NCBI GenBank assembly: GCA_031256095.1
Contig: JAIRRG010000003.1
Coordinates: 1 to 9,828 of the forward strand
Direction of reading: 5' to 3'
Source of the DNA: Desulfobulbaceae bacterium
Lineage (GTDB): Bacteria; Desulfobacterota; Desulfobulbia; Desulfobulbales; Desulfocapsaceae
DNA: 9,828 nt
Shown here piece by piece: positions 1 to 6,256 of this stretch. The notes beneath the pieces were generated by a model, which saw nothing but the letters and a program-made list of their open reading frames with translations, was not told the DNA's origin and made no database searches. Every line of letters begins with the position of its first letter. Position 1 is the first letter of the stretch. The translations under genes were made by a program, and so were the position numbers.

Positions 1-729
1 CTGAACCGCCGCATTCTCTATAACCGCGCCTCCCTTGACAGGAACGGCAAGCCTTGGGATCCGAAGCGGAAAATCATCGGCTGGCAGGGCGACAAATGGG
101 GCGGTTTCGACATCCCCGATTTCACCGTCGCACCGCCGGGCAGCGAAGTCAATCCCTTCATCATGCAGGCGGATGGAGTTGGCGATCTCTTTGCCCTCGG
201 CAAAATGGCCGAGGGGCCGTTCCCGGAGCATTACGAACCGATAGAGTCGCCGATTGCCGACAATCCGCTGCATGAAAAGGTTGTCCATTCGCCGGTGGCT
301 CGCGTTTTCGCCAATGATAACCATTTCGGGACCTTGGATAAATTCCCCCACGTGGCCACCACCTACCGCCTGACCGAGCATTTCCATACCCTGACCAAAT
401 CCGCGCTTTTGAACGTCATCACCCAGCCGGAGGCCTTTGCCGAAATCAGCGAGACGCTGGCGAAAAAGATTGGCGTCAAGGGCGGCGACACCGTCAAGGT
501 GTCGTCAATTCGCGGCCATGTTGTCGTCAAAGCGGTGGTGACGAAGCGCCTCAAAGCCTTGCAGGTTGACGGCAAGAGCGTGGAAATCGTCGGCCTGCCC
601 ATTCACTGGGGGTTCAGAGGACTGGCGAGAAAGACCATGCTGACCAACATTCTGACACCATCGGTTGGTGATGCAAACAGCCAGACGCCGGAATTTAAGG
701 CCTTTCTTGTCAACATCGAAAAAGTCTAA
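1..729 (+). CDS. fdnG: Formate dehydrogenase-N alpha subunit, C-terminal part (5' truncated by window edge)
   Basis: This is the last 242 codons of the large molybdenum/tungsten-bis-MGD catalytic subunit that oxidises formate to CO2 on the periplasmic side of the membrane. The frame is open from base 1 to TAA at 727-729. The visible part is the family's C-terminal pterin-dinucleotide-binding domain. It contains, counted from the first visible codon, FPEHYEP (74-80), TYRLTEHFH (121-129), GDTVKVSS (162-169) and a closing block with HWGFRG (202-207), GDANSQTPEFK (223-233) and NIEKV at the end. From memory these match E. coli FdnG/FdoG almost position for position. The active-site Cys or selenocysteine, the N-terminal [4Fe-4S] site and the Tat signal lie upstream of the window, so I cannot say whether it is a selenoprotein. 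The next gene starts 11 bases after the stop, so the two are co-transcribed. The choice between the fdn and fdo names is arbitrary here; the nearby fdhE resembles the E. coli fdo layout. Confidence 0.95.
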   Translation: MNRRILYNRASLDRNGKPWDPKRKIIGWQGDKWGGFDIPDFTVAPPGSEVNPFIMQADGVGDLFALGKMAEGPFPEHYEPIESPIADNPLHEKVVHSPVARVFANDNHFGTLDKFPHVATTYRLTEHFHTLTKSALLNVITQPEAFAEISETLAKKIGVKGGDTVKVSSIRGHVVVKAVVTKRLKALQVDGKSVEIVGLPIHWGFRGLARKTMLTNILTPSVGDANSQTPEFKAFLVNIEKV

Positions 730-734
730 GGAGG
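728..734 (+). promoter_or_regulatory. Strong Shine-Dalgarno for the beta-gamma fusion gene
   Basis: AAGGAGG overlaps the stop codon of the alpha subunit and lies 6 bases before ATG 741. It fixes that start and suggests translational coupling between the alpha subunit and the fusion protein. Confidence 0.85.
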
Positions 735-740
735 AGCGCC

Positions 741-2261
741 ATGTCATTGCCAGAACAGGATTATCTCGCGCGATCGGCCTCCACCTTCCTGACGCCGCCG
801 CCCCAGGCGCGCCTGGCCAAGGAAGAGGTGGCCAAACTCATCGACGTTTCCGTTTGCATCGGCTGCAAATCGTGTCAGGTCGCTTGCTCGGCCTGGAACG
901 ACACGCGCGAGGAGCCCGGCTATAACCACGGCGTCCTCGACAACCCAAAAGACCTGAGCGCCGACACCTGGACGGTGATGCGCTACCACGAGACCGAGGT
1001 AAATGGCAGGCTGGAATGGCTGCTCCGCAAGGATGGCTGTATGCACTGCGCCAATCCCGGCTGCCTGGCCGCCTGCCCGGCGCCGGGGGCGATTGTCCAG
1101 CACGCCAGCGGCATCGTCGATTTCATTGCCGACAAATGTATCGGCTGCGGCTATTGCCTAACTGGATGTCCATTCAACATTCCGCGCATCAGCGTCCGTG
1201 ACCGGCGCGCCCACAAATGCACGCTGTGCGTCGACCGGGTCAGCGTCGGCCAGGAACCGGCCTGCGTCAAGGCCTGCCCGACTGGGGCCATTCGCTTCGG
1301 CACGAAAGAAGATATGCGGGATTATGCCGCTGGCCGCGTCACCGAACTGAAAGAACGCGGTTTCGCTCAGGCCGGTTTGTACGACCCGCCGGGCGTCGGC
1401 GGCACCCATGTTATGTACGCGCTACACCACGCCGATAAACCGCAGTTGTACAGCGGCCTGCCGGAAAATCCGAAAATCAGCCCGCTGACCGTGTTGTGGA
1501 GGCAGCTATCGAGGCCGGTGTTTGCCACCGCTTTCACCGCCGCCTTGCTGATTAGTTTTCTGCACCGACTGTCGGTCGGCACTGTTGAACCTAACGAATT
1601 GGCCGTTACAGCGCCGGGCCGTGATGTTGAGGTGCCTCGCCATTCCTTTGGCGAACGCTCCGCCCATTGGCTGACCGTTTTCGCTTTCTTGTTCCTCACC
1701 GCCACCGGGTTGGGATTTCTTTTCTCGCCCTTTTTCAGCCTCTTCGGCTTTTTGGGTACGCTCCAGACCGCTCAATTTTTGCACCCGGTCTTTGGCATCG
1801 TCATGGCGTGCAGCCTGTTCTGTCTGGGACTGTTCAATATCCGCCATGTCTTTTGGGAGCGGGGCGATGGCGCCTGGCTGGCCCATTTTGGCGACGTTAT
1901 CCGTGGCCGTGAACACGAGGTCTGCGAGGTCGGTCAGTACAATACGGGACAGAAGGCGCTGTTCTGGGCCATCAGCTTTTTGCTGATTATTTTGCTGGTG
2001 ACCGGTCTTATCATCTGGCGTCCTTACTTCGCCAATAATTTTACAGTCGAGGCGCTGAGGCTAGCTCTGTTCATTCACTCAGTCGCGGCCTGCCTTTTGA
2101 TTTTGTCGATCTTCGTTCACGTCTATATGGCTTTCTGGTACCGGGGCACCTTGCGCGGCATGTTGCGCGGCACCGTGACGCGGGCCTGGGCCGAGATGCA
2201 CCACCCGCGCTGGCTGCGGCAGTTGGAGGCGGCCTCGGAGGAAAAAAAGGAAGTGGTTTGA
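741..2261 (+). CDS. fdnH: Formate dehydrogenase-N beta-gamma fusion: four-[4Fe-4S] electron-transfer subunit joined to cytochrome b556 subunit
   Basis: This 506-residue protein carries electrons from the alpha subunit to quinone. Residues 1-280 match the beta subunit (FdnH/FdxH). They hold four ferredoxin-type cysteine groups: C39/42/45/49, C100/103/108/112, C133/136/139/143 and C160/163/175/179. A membrane helix follows at about 258-276. Residues ~300-506 match the gamma subunit (FdnI), with four further membrane helices near 310-330, 346-366, 406-426 and 438-464. By alignment from memory the heme b ligands are H309, H348, H446 and H460, equivalent to E. coli His18, 57, 155 and 169. Typical gamma motifs VGQYNTGQK (397-405), IIWRPYF (424-430) and HHPRW (487-491) are present. 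In E. coli the two subunits are separate (about 294 and 217 residues). Here the frame is continuous with no internal stop, joined by a ~25-residue linker. All redox ligands are retained, so it should be functional. It is preceded by the alpha subunit and followed, across a repeat, by fdhE. The symbol covers only the beta half. Confidence 0.93.
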   Translation: MSLPEQDYLARSASTFLTPPPQARLAKEEVAKLIDVSVCIGCKSCQVACSAWNDTREEPGYNHGVLDNPKDLSADTWTVMRYHETEVNGRLEWLLRKDGCMHCANPGCLAACPAPGAIVQHASGIVDFIADKCIGCGYCLTGCPFNIPRISVRDRRAHKCTLCVDRVSVGQEPACVKACPTGAIRFGTKEDMRDYAAGRVTELKERGFAQAGLYDPPGVGGTHVMYALHHADKPQLYSGLPENPKISPLTVLWRQLSRPVFATAFTAALLISFLHRLSVGTVEPNELAVTAPGRDVEVPRHSFGERSAHWLTVFAFLFLTATGLGFLFSPFFSLFGFLGTLQTAQFLHPVFGIVMACSLFCLGLFNIRHVFWERGDGAWLAHFGDVIRGREHEVCEVGQYNTGQKALFWAISFLLIILLVTGLIIWRPYFANNFTVEALRLALFIHSVAACLLILSIFVHVYMAFWYRGTLRGMLRGTVTRAWAEMHHPRWLRQLEAASEEKKEVV

Positions 2262-2472
2262 CTTCACAGGGGCCTGGTTTTCGCTTAAAACTTCGCGCAC
2301 AAGCTGGGCCCAGTTGTTGCAGCCGTAAAAAGAGATCATTGCCAGGCGCCGCTGAACTTGTCCGCTTTTTTCGGACAGCAGTGGCGCCTGCGGCGTTTGC
2401 TCATGGCCTGGTGTACCGATGCCCAGTTTTCTCCAATGAATGGCCTCCAGCGCATGGTTTTACTCTAAGACT
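2262..2472. other. Intergenic stretch without a recognisable gene
   Basis: These 211 bases between the fusion gene and the first palindromic repeat hold a strong hairpin (2343-2390) and short open frames on both strands. None of these frames has a convincing ribosome site or a recognisable product. Base composition here is still fairly GC-rich, unlike the repeat that follows, so this may be the original fdn-fdhE spacer or decayed sequence. Confidence 0.5.
2343..2390 (+). terminator. Large two-part hairpin downstream of the formate dehydrogenase genes
   Basis: CAGGCGCCGCTG (2343-2354) pairs with CAGTGGCGCCTG (2379-2390) over 12 positions with one G-T wobble. Inside it TGTCCG (2359-2364) pairs with CGGACA (2372-2377) around a T-rich 7-base loop. 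It lies ~80 bases after the stop of the fusion gene. No run of T follows the stem, so it is not a textbook intrinsic terminator. It could instead protect the 3' end of the mRNA or reduce read-through into fdhE. Confidence 0.45.
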
Positions 2473-2623
2473 ATTTATAAATTAAAACTTGAATAATTTT
2501 CTGCGTCATTGCGAGCGAAGCGAAGCAATCCATATTGCGTTACATATTGAAAAAAAATGGATTTCTTGGTTACTCTATTCCTCGCAAAGATAGGGAATAC
2601 TATATAAGTTTTGATTTATAAAT
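2473..2623 (+). repeat. Palindromic MITE-like element, copy 1
   Basis: This 151-bp AT-ended element is bounded by ATTTATAAAT at both ends, with an inverted repeat extending inward for about 18 bp (ATTTATAAATTAAAACTT against the complement of the right end, one mismatch). The left inner arm (2505-2529) is the invariant core shared by all four copies. The right inner arm (from about 2558 to 2587) is partly diverged. A TA dinucleotide flanks both ends (2472-2473 and 2623-2624), but not in the other copies, so a target duplication is not established. No coding capacity is seen. It separates the formate dehydrogenase structural genes from fdhE, and its right end lies about 30 bases before the fdhE start. 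Confidence 0.88.
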
Positions 2624-2642
2624 AGAATAAAACATCAACTGA

Positions 2643-2648
2643 AAAGGA
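2643..2648 (+). promoter_or_regulatory. Ribosome binding site deciding the fdhE start
   Basis: AAAGGA lies 6 bases before ATG 2655. A possible in-frame TTG at 2649 directly abuts this site and has no spacing, so ATG 2655 is preferred. Confidence 0.65.
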
Positions 2649-2654
2649 TTGCCC

Positions 2655-3542
2655 ATGGAAGCGGCTGGCGGCCTTGCCTCCCCTGGCAGGCAAACGTCTT
2701 CGATTATCCAGATGGAATTGCCGACGCTTTATGCCTGGCGGGGCCAGCGTTTGCGGGCTTTGGCCGCGGGGAAAAAAGCGATGGCCGCTTATCTGCTCTT
2801 TGCCGCCGGGCTGGTCGACTGGCAGCGGGCCTGGCTGGAAAAAGAGCCCCTACCGCCGCCGGATTCGCCGGCGCCCCTGGCCGTTGATTGGCAAAACCGG
2901 CCGCTGGCGCCAACAAGCGGTATGGAAACTGGATATTGGCGGGCGGCCCTTGATGATCTGCTGGCCTCTTGCGCCGACAAACTGGCGGCAAACCGCGCCG
3001 CCAACCTGACAAAAAAAATCGCCGCCATCGATGAAGCCGCCGTCCTGGCCCTTTTGGCCGGTGACATCACCCTGACCGGTACCGATGGCGCGCCGTTTTT
3101 GTGGGCGGCCCTGTCGCTCTATTGGGCGCAGTGGGCAAGGGCGCGGCCACTTGCGGTCCGCGAGCTGGTCGGCGCCGCCCGCGATCTCTGCCCGCTCTGC
3201 GGCGCCGCGCCAGTGGCCGCCGTCGTCGCCGCTCATCCCCATGACGGCTTGCGCTATCTGCGCTGCTCCTTATGTGAAAGCGATTGGCGGCTGGTCCGCG
3301 CCCAGTGTTCGGCCTGCGGCCAGAGCGGCAAGCTGCGCTATTGGTCGGTTGACGAGGAAAAAGGGATTCACAGTGAAAGCTGCGGCGACTGCATGAGCCA
3401 CCTGAAAATCCTTGAGCAAAACAACAACCCCGGCCTTGAGCCGCTGGCCGACGACCTGGCCAGCCTGTCGCTTGACGCCTTCATGGAAGAACAGGGGTTT
3501 GCCCGCAGCGGCCTCAATCCTTTTCTGTTTTCAGAGCATTGA
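2655..3542 (+). CDS. fdhE: Formate dehydrogenase accessory protein FdhE
   Basis: This is a 295-residue cytoplasmic maturation factor needed for active membrane-bound formate dehydrogenase. In E. coli FdhE (309 residues) is an iron-binding, rubredoxin-like protein that interacts with the catalytic subunit. The N-terminal helical part carries LYAWRGQRLRALA (26-38) and a middle block with FLWAALSLYWAQWA (148-161). The C-terminal metal-binding region has four CxxC pairs: C179/C182, C204/C207, C218/C221 and C243/C246. It is followed by LADDLASLSLDAFMEEQGF (264-282) and ends NPFLF, all characteristic of the family. The start is set by AAAGGA six bases upstream of the ATG. The gene is in the same direction as the formate dehydrogenase genes, as in the E. 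coli fdoGHI-fdhE order, but a palindromic repeat and 393 bp separate them. It may therefore depend on read-through or on its own promoter inside or near the repeat. Confidence 0.95.
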   Translation: MEAAGGLASPGRQTSSIIQMELPTLYAWRGQRLRALAAGKKAMAAYLLFAAGLVDWQRAWLEKEPLPPPDSPAPLAVDWQNRPLAPTSGMETGYWRAALDDLLASCADKLAANRAANLTKKIAAIDEAAVLALLAGDITLTGTDGAPFLWAALSLYWAQWARARPLAVRELVGAARDLCPLCGAAPVAAVVAAHPHDGLRYLRCSLCESDWRLVRAQCSACGQSGKLRYWSVDEEKGIHSESCGDCMSHLKILEQNNNPGLEPLADDLASLSLDAFMEEQGFARSGLNPFLFSEH

Positions 3543-3596
3543 GCGCCGTCGAAAAAGCGTTTAGTAAACATTACCAGAGCTAGGGGCGGCAACACT

Positions 3597-3745
3597 ATTT
3601 ATAAATTAAAAATTGAATAATTTTCTGTGTCATTGCGAGCGAAGCGAAGCAATTCATGTTATGGATAAAATTGAAAAAATGGATTATTTTATCACTTCGT
3701 TCATCGCGAATACCGGGGATACTATATAAGTTCTGATTTATAAAT
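3597..3745 (+). repeat. Palindromic MITE-like element, copy 2
   Basis: This 149-bp copy begins and ends with ATTTATAAAT. The left inner arm core (3629-3653) is identical to the other copies, and the right arm is more diverged. It lies 54 bases after the fdhE stop, between fdhE and the convergent flavoprotein gene. In this position its hairpins could act on transcripts arriving from both sides. The right-hand segment with ACCGGGGATACTATATAAG is almost identical to copy 3, which suggests these two copies are the closest relatives. Confidence 0.88.
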
Positions 3746-3803
3746 CGAACAAGGCCAGCGAAGACAAATCAGGCGATTGACTGTTCGGCTGTTCGTTGAC
3801 TGG

Positions 3804-4394
3804 TCATTCAGCTGACTGTTCGGCCAGCTTACGGCCAAAATCAAGGGCCTCATTCAGTAAATCGGGCCGGGTCTTGGCGTCGCTACGGCCTTCGAGGCCC
3901 GGAGCAAGAAAAGACGGGCCTTGCGGAATGTCCATGGCGTCAAAGATATAGCGGGCCGACAGCTCGCTGGCCGCAAACAGGCGCGTTCCTTTGGTGGCGG
4001 CGGTGCTTAGAAGGCAGCCTAAACGATCTTCTCCCTGGCGGAAGCGCTGACGCAGCAGATAACGCCGCGACCAGCGGCATTGAAAGCGGTCGGCAAAGGC
4101 TTTCATCTGCGCCGACAGAGCGTAAAAATACACCGGACTGACCAACAGCAACCGGTCGGCGGCATCGACTTTTTCATAGAGAGCGGTCATATCGTCGCTA
4201 ACGACGCAGCGTCCGGTCTTGGCGCAGCCGCCGCAAGCCTGACATGGACGGATAGCCAGATCGTTCAGCCTGACCGTCTCGGCCACGGTTCCGGCCATGC
4301 CGCTCTTATTACAAAAACCGCTGGCCACGGCGGCGGCCAAGGTTTCGCTGTTGCCGTTCTTCCTCGGACTACCCAGCACCACCAACATATTCAT
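3804..4394 (-). CDS. NAD(P)H-dependent FMN reductase/flavodoxin-fold protein with Isf-like Cys motif
   Basis: This 196-residue protein belongs to the NADPH-dependent FMN reductase (flavodoxin-like fold) superfamily. The FMN-phosphate loop is GSPRKNGNSET (8-18), and a second flavin-site segment SPVYFYALSAQMKAFADRF lies at 86-104. Residues 51-63 read C-x2-C-x2-C-x5-C (C51, C54, C57, C63), the spacing I recall for the compact [4Fe-4S] motif of iron-sulfur flavoproteins (Isf). Many bacterial relatives keep a similar motif without proof of a cluster, so cluster binding is inferred. The likely role is cytoplasmic electron transfer to an unknown acceptor. The start at 4394 has AAGGAGCG just upstream. 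It is a single gene, convergent with fdhE and divergent from the lipoprotein gene, and its upstream region is repeat copy 3. A functional link to formate respiration is possible but only positional. Confidence 0.87.
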   Translation of the reverse strand: MNMLVVLGSPRKNGNSETLAAAVASGFCNKSGMAGTVAETVRLNDLAIRPCQACGGCAKTGRCVVSDDMTALYEKVDAADRLLLVSPVYFYALSAQMKAFADRFQCRWSRRYLLRQRFRQGEDRLGCLLSTAATKGTRLFAASELSARYIFDAMDIPQGPSFLAPGLEGRSDAKTRPDLLNEALDFGRKLAEQSAE

Positions 4395-4397
4395 AAC

Positions 4398-4405
4398 CGC
4401 TCCTT
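4398..4405 (-). promoter_or_regulatory. Ribosome binding site of the flavoprotein gene
   Basis: On the minus strand AAGGAGCG (4405 down to 4398) precedes ATG 4394 by a few bases. Only five bases separate it from the end of repeat copy 3, so any ordinary promoter for this gene must lie in or beyond the repeat. Confidence 0.75.
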
Positions 4406-4410
4406 ATTCA

Positions 4411-4560
4411 GTTTATAAATCAAAACTTATATAGTATCCCCGGTATTTGCGAGGAATAAAGTAACGAAGCATTCCTTTCTTTCCAATTTTCATCAGAACA
4501 TTGATTGCTTCGCTTCGCTCGCAATGACACAAAAAATTATTCAATTTTTAATCTAGAAAT
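4411..4560 (-). repeat. Palindromic MITE-like element, copy 3 (inverted)
   Basis: This copy is inverted relative to the other three. In the minus-strand sense its conserved left arm core is 4528-4504 and its right end finishes at 4411 with a slightly altered terminus (GATTTATAAAC). Its left terminus is also degenerate (ATTTCTAGAT in place of ATTTATAAAT), so it may be an older or damaged copy. It lies between the divergent flavoprotein and lipoprotein genes, with its right end next to the flavoprotein ribosome site. Confidence 0.85.
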
Positions 4561-4595
4561 AGTATTAGAGCGCTTGCGCAAAATTCCACTGGCGC

Positions 4596-4624
4596 TTTCG
4601 ACCGCTGCCGGTCATGATTATAAT
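4596..4624 (+). promoter_or_regulatory. Candidate sigma-70-type promoter for the lipoprotein gene
   Basis: A perfect TATAAT lies at 4619-4624, with a weak -35 (TTTCGA, 4596-4601) 17 bases upstream. It sits outside repeat copy 3, about 63 bases before ATG 4688. The -10 hexamer is the main evidence; the -35 matches the consensus at only three positions. Confidence 0.42.
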
Positions 4625-4687
4625 CCATCCTGGCCTACAACGGGCAAGATTGCCGCCGCCTTTTCCTTTATCCATGCAAGAAAGAAC

Positions 4688-5260
4688 ATGAAACACATTC
4701 CGCTTGCCATCACCCTCGCCCTGCTTTTATCCTCCTGCGCCGTCGAGGTGCCTCCCAATACCAACCTGCACCCAGCCCTGCCGGAGGGCATCGTCCAGCA
4801 ATATGGCCACGAAGACAGCGCCTTTGCCATCAACGGTAAAGACAATCGCCCCGATGCCGGGGTGGTGGTTTTCGCCATCGGTGGTGATCCGGTGGTCACT
4901 CTCGACAATCGCCCAGCCCCAGAAGAGCTGCTCGCCGATTTGCTGTCTCTGGGCTTTCAGAAACAGGGACTGATTGTCTATCCGTCGGCGCCAACCCATC
5001 TGACTGTAACCGTCGATGAGCTGCTGGCCGAAGTGACGAGGCCGAAAGCCCTGTTCAAATCGGTAACGAAAACCAGAGTGCGGTTGTCAGTGGACAAAAA
5101 CGGCACAACCCTGACTAGAACATTTACCACGGAAAGCAGCGTCGAAACCCTGCGTCAGCCGCAACTGCCAACTCTGGAACAGGGGCTGAACGACCAACTC
5201 ACCGACATCATCGCCCAGATTTTGCGCGACTCGGAAATCCGCCGGGCCCTTGGCGAATAG
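4688..5260 (+). CDS. YajG-family outer-membrane-type lipoprotein
   Basis: This 190-residue predicted lipoprotein has a short signal peptide (residues 1-16, K2 and H3 then a hydrophobic run) ending in the lipobox LSSC, with C17 as the lipidated cysteine. Ala at +2 favours the outer membrane over retention in the inner membrane. The body resembles E. coli YajG (192 residues) in length and order: an NGKDNRPD segment (50-56), a block near 66-92 leading into LLADLLSLGF, a strand region LTVTVDELLAEV (105-116), and a C-terminal helix with LTDIIAQILRDSEI (171-184). The biochemical role of this family is not known to me. The open frame extends upstream to 4505, but that start lies inside the repeat and would bury the signal peptide, so ATG 4688 is chosen. 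The ribosome site (AAGAAAG nearby) is weak. The PfkB kinase gene follows after 60 bases in the same direction. Confidence 0.8.
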   Translation: MKHIPLAITLALLLSSCAVEVPPNTNLHPALPEGIVQQYGHEDSAFAINGKDNRPDAGVVVFAIGGDPVVTLDNRPAPEELLADLLSLGFQKQGLIVYPSAPTHLTVTVDELLAEVTRPKALFKSVTKTRVRLSVDKNGTTLTRTFTTESSVETLRQPQLPTLEQGLNDQLTDIIAQILRDSEIRRALGE

Positions 5261-5320
5261 CGGCGGCGTCCCACTGTTATCCATGAGCGGGAACATAATT
5301 CCAACAAAAGAAAAAATACA

Positions 5321-6256
5321 ATGAAAACAATAGTCTCTGGTTCCATGGCCTACGACCGGATCATGACTTTTCCCGACTATTTCATGAACCATATCATCCC
5401 GGAGAAGCTGCACGTTTTGAACGTCTCTTTCCAGATTGACCACGTCGCCGAGCATTTCGGCGGCACCGCCGGTAATATCGCCTACTCTCTGAAATTGATG
5501 GGTGGCGAGCCGCTGATCACCGCCAGCATCGGCCACGATTACCGGCGCTACTTCGACCGACTCGACGAACAGGGCATCGCCAGCGATGGCATCAGGATCA
5601 TCAACAGTGAATTTACCGCCGGGGCGATGATCACCACCGACAAGGCCGACAACCAGATCACCGGTTTCAACCCTGGCGCCATGAAGTATTCTTCACAACT
5701 GGATTTTGACGCCGTTGACGCCGGCGACACCCTGCTGATCGTCTCGCCCGGCAACCTCGACGACATGCGCCTGTATCCAGCCGCCTGCAAGATGCGCGGC
5801 ATACGCTACATCTTCGACCCAGGCCAATCGCTGCCGGCCCTTTCGGCCAGCGACTTGCTCGACGCCATCACGGGCTGCGCCATTTTGATGGTCAACGACT
5901 ACGAATTTGAGCTGATCTTGAACAAGACCGGCCTGAAAAAGGAGGCCATTTTTGCGCGGGTCAAGGAGGCGGTGATTATCACCATGGGCGAACACGGCTC
6001 GCAGGTGAGCGAGGGCGATCGCCTGACCAGCATCGGCGTCGCCAAAGCCAGGGCCGTCGTTGACCCAACCGGCTGCGGCGATGCCTACCGAGGCGCTTTT
6101 TTACGGGCGCTGGCCGATGGGCGCGGCATCGTCGAAGCGGCGGCCATGGGCAGCGTCTGCGCCTCCTTCGCCGTCGAACGGCATGGCACGCAAAACCACC
6201 ATTTCACCGAAGACGAATTTCAGGCCCGGCTGCGGCAACTGGCGGGCGGAATATGA
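5321..6256 (+). CDS. PfkB-family carbohydrate/nucleoside kinase (adenosine kinase-like)
   Basis: This 311-residue cytoplasmic kinase of the ribokinase/PfkB superfamily transfers phosphate from ATP to a sugar or nucleoside hydroxyl. Visible family features are the substrate-binding FGGTAGNIAYSLKLMGG (46-62), an NQITGFNPGAM segment (111-121), IFDPGQSLP (164-172), VNDYEFELI (191-199) and the ATP/anion-hole signature DPTGCGDAYRGAF (248-260), with D254 as the expected catalytic base. The N-terminal block (SGSMAYDRIMTFPDYF) and the overall pattern fit the bacterial subgroup usually annotated as adenosine kinase or 'carbohydrate kinase family'. The true substrate cannot be read from the sequence. 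The ribosome site before ATG 5321 is poor (an A-rich stretch with no good GGAG). Its last codons overlap the start of tag by 4 bases, so those two genes are translationally coupled. Confidence 0.9.
   Translation: MKTIVSGSMAYDRIMTFPDYFMNHIIPEKLHVLNVSFQIDHVAEHFGGTAGNIAYSLKLMGGEPLITASIGHDYRRYFDRLDEQGIASDGIRIINSEFTAGAMITTDKADNQITGFNPGAMKYSSQLDFDAVDAGDTLLIVSPGNLDDMRLYPAACKMRGIRYIFDPGQSLPALSASDLLDAITGCAILMVNDYEFELILNKTGLKKEAIFARVKEAVIITMGEHGSQVSEGDRLTSIGVAKARAVVDPTGCGDAYRGAFLRALADGRGIVEAAAMGSVCASFAVERHGTQNHHFTEDEFQARLRQLAGGI

Noticed and set aside
1..729. Selenocysteine insertion in the alpha subunit
   Set aside because: The active-site codon is upstream of the window and no in-frame TGA or SECIS-like hairpin can be judged from the visible part.
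2255..2339. Minus-strand open frame beginning at 2339, possible remnant of a small gene
   Set aside because: Only ~28 residues lie outside the fusion gene. They match nothing I recognise and have no ribosome site, so there is no support for a gene or pseudogene.
2649..2654. TTG start for fdhE at 2649
   Set aside because: It directly abuts the AAAGGA site and leaves no spacing. The ATG six bases further has proper spacing.
4505..4687. N-terminal extension of the lipoprotein gene to an ATG at 4505
   Set aside because: That start lies inside repeat copy 3 and would place about 60 residues ahead of a clear signal peptide and lipobox. ATG 4688 gives a standard lipoprotein.
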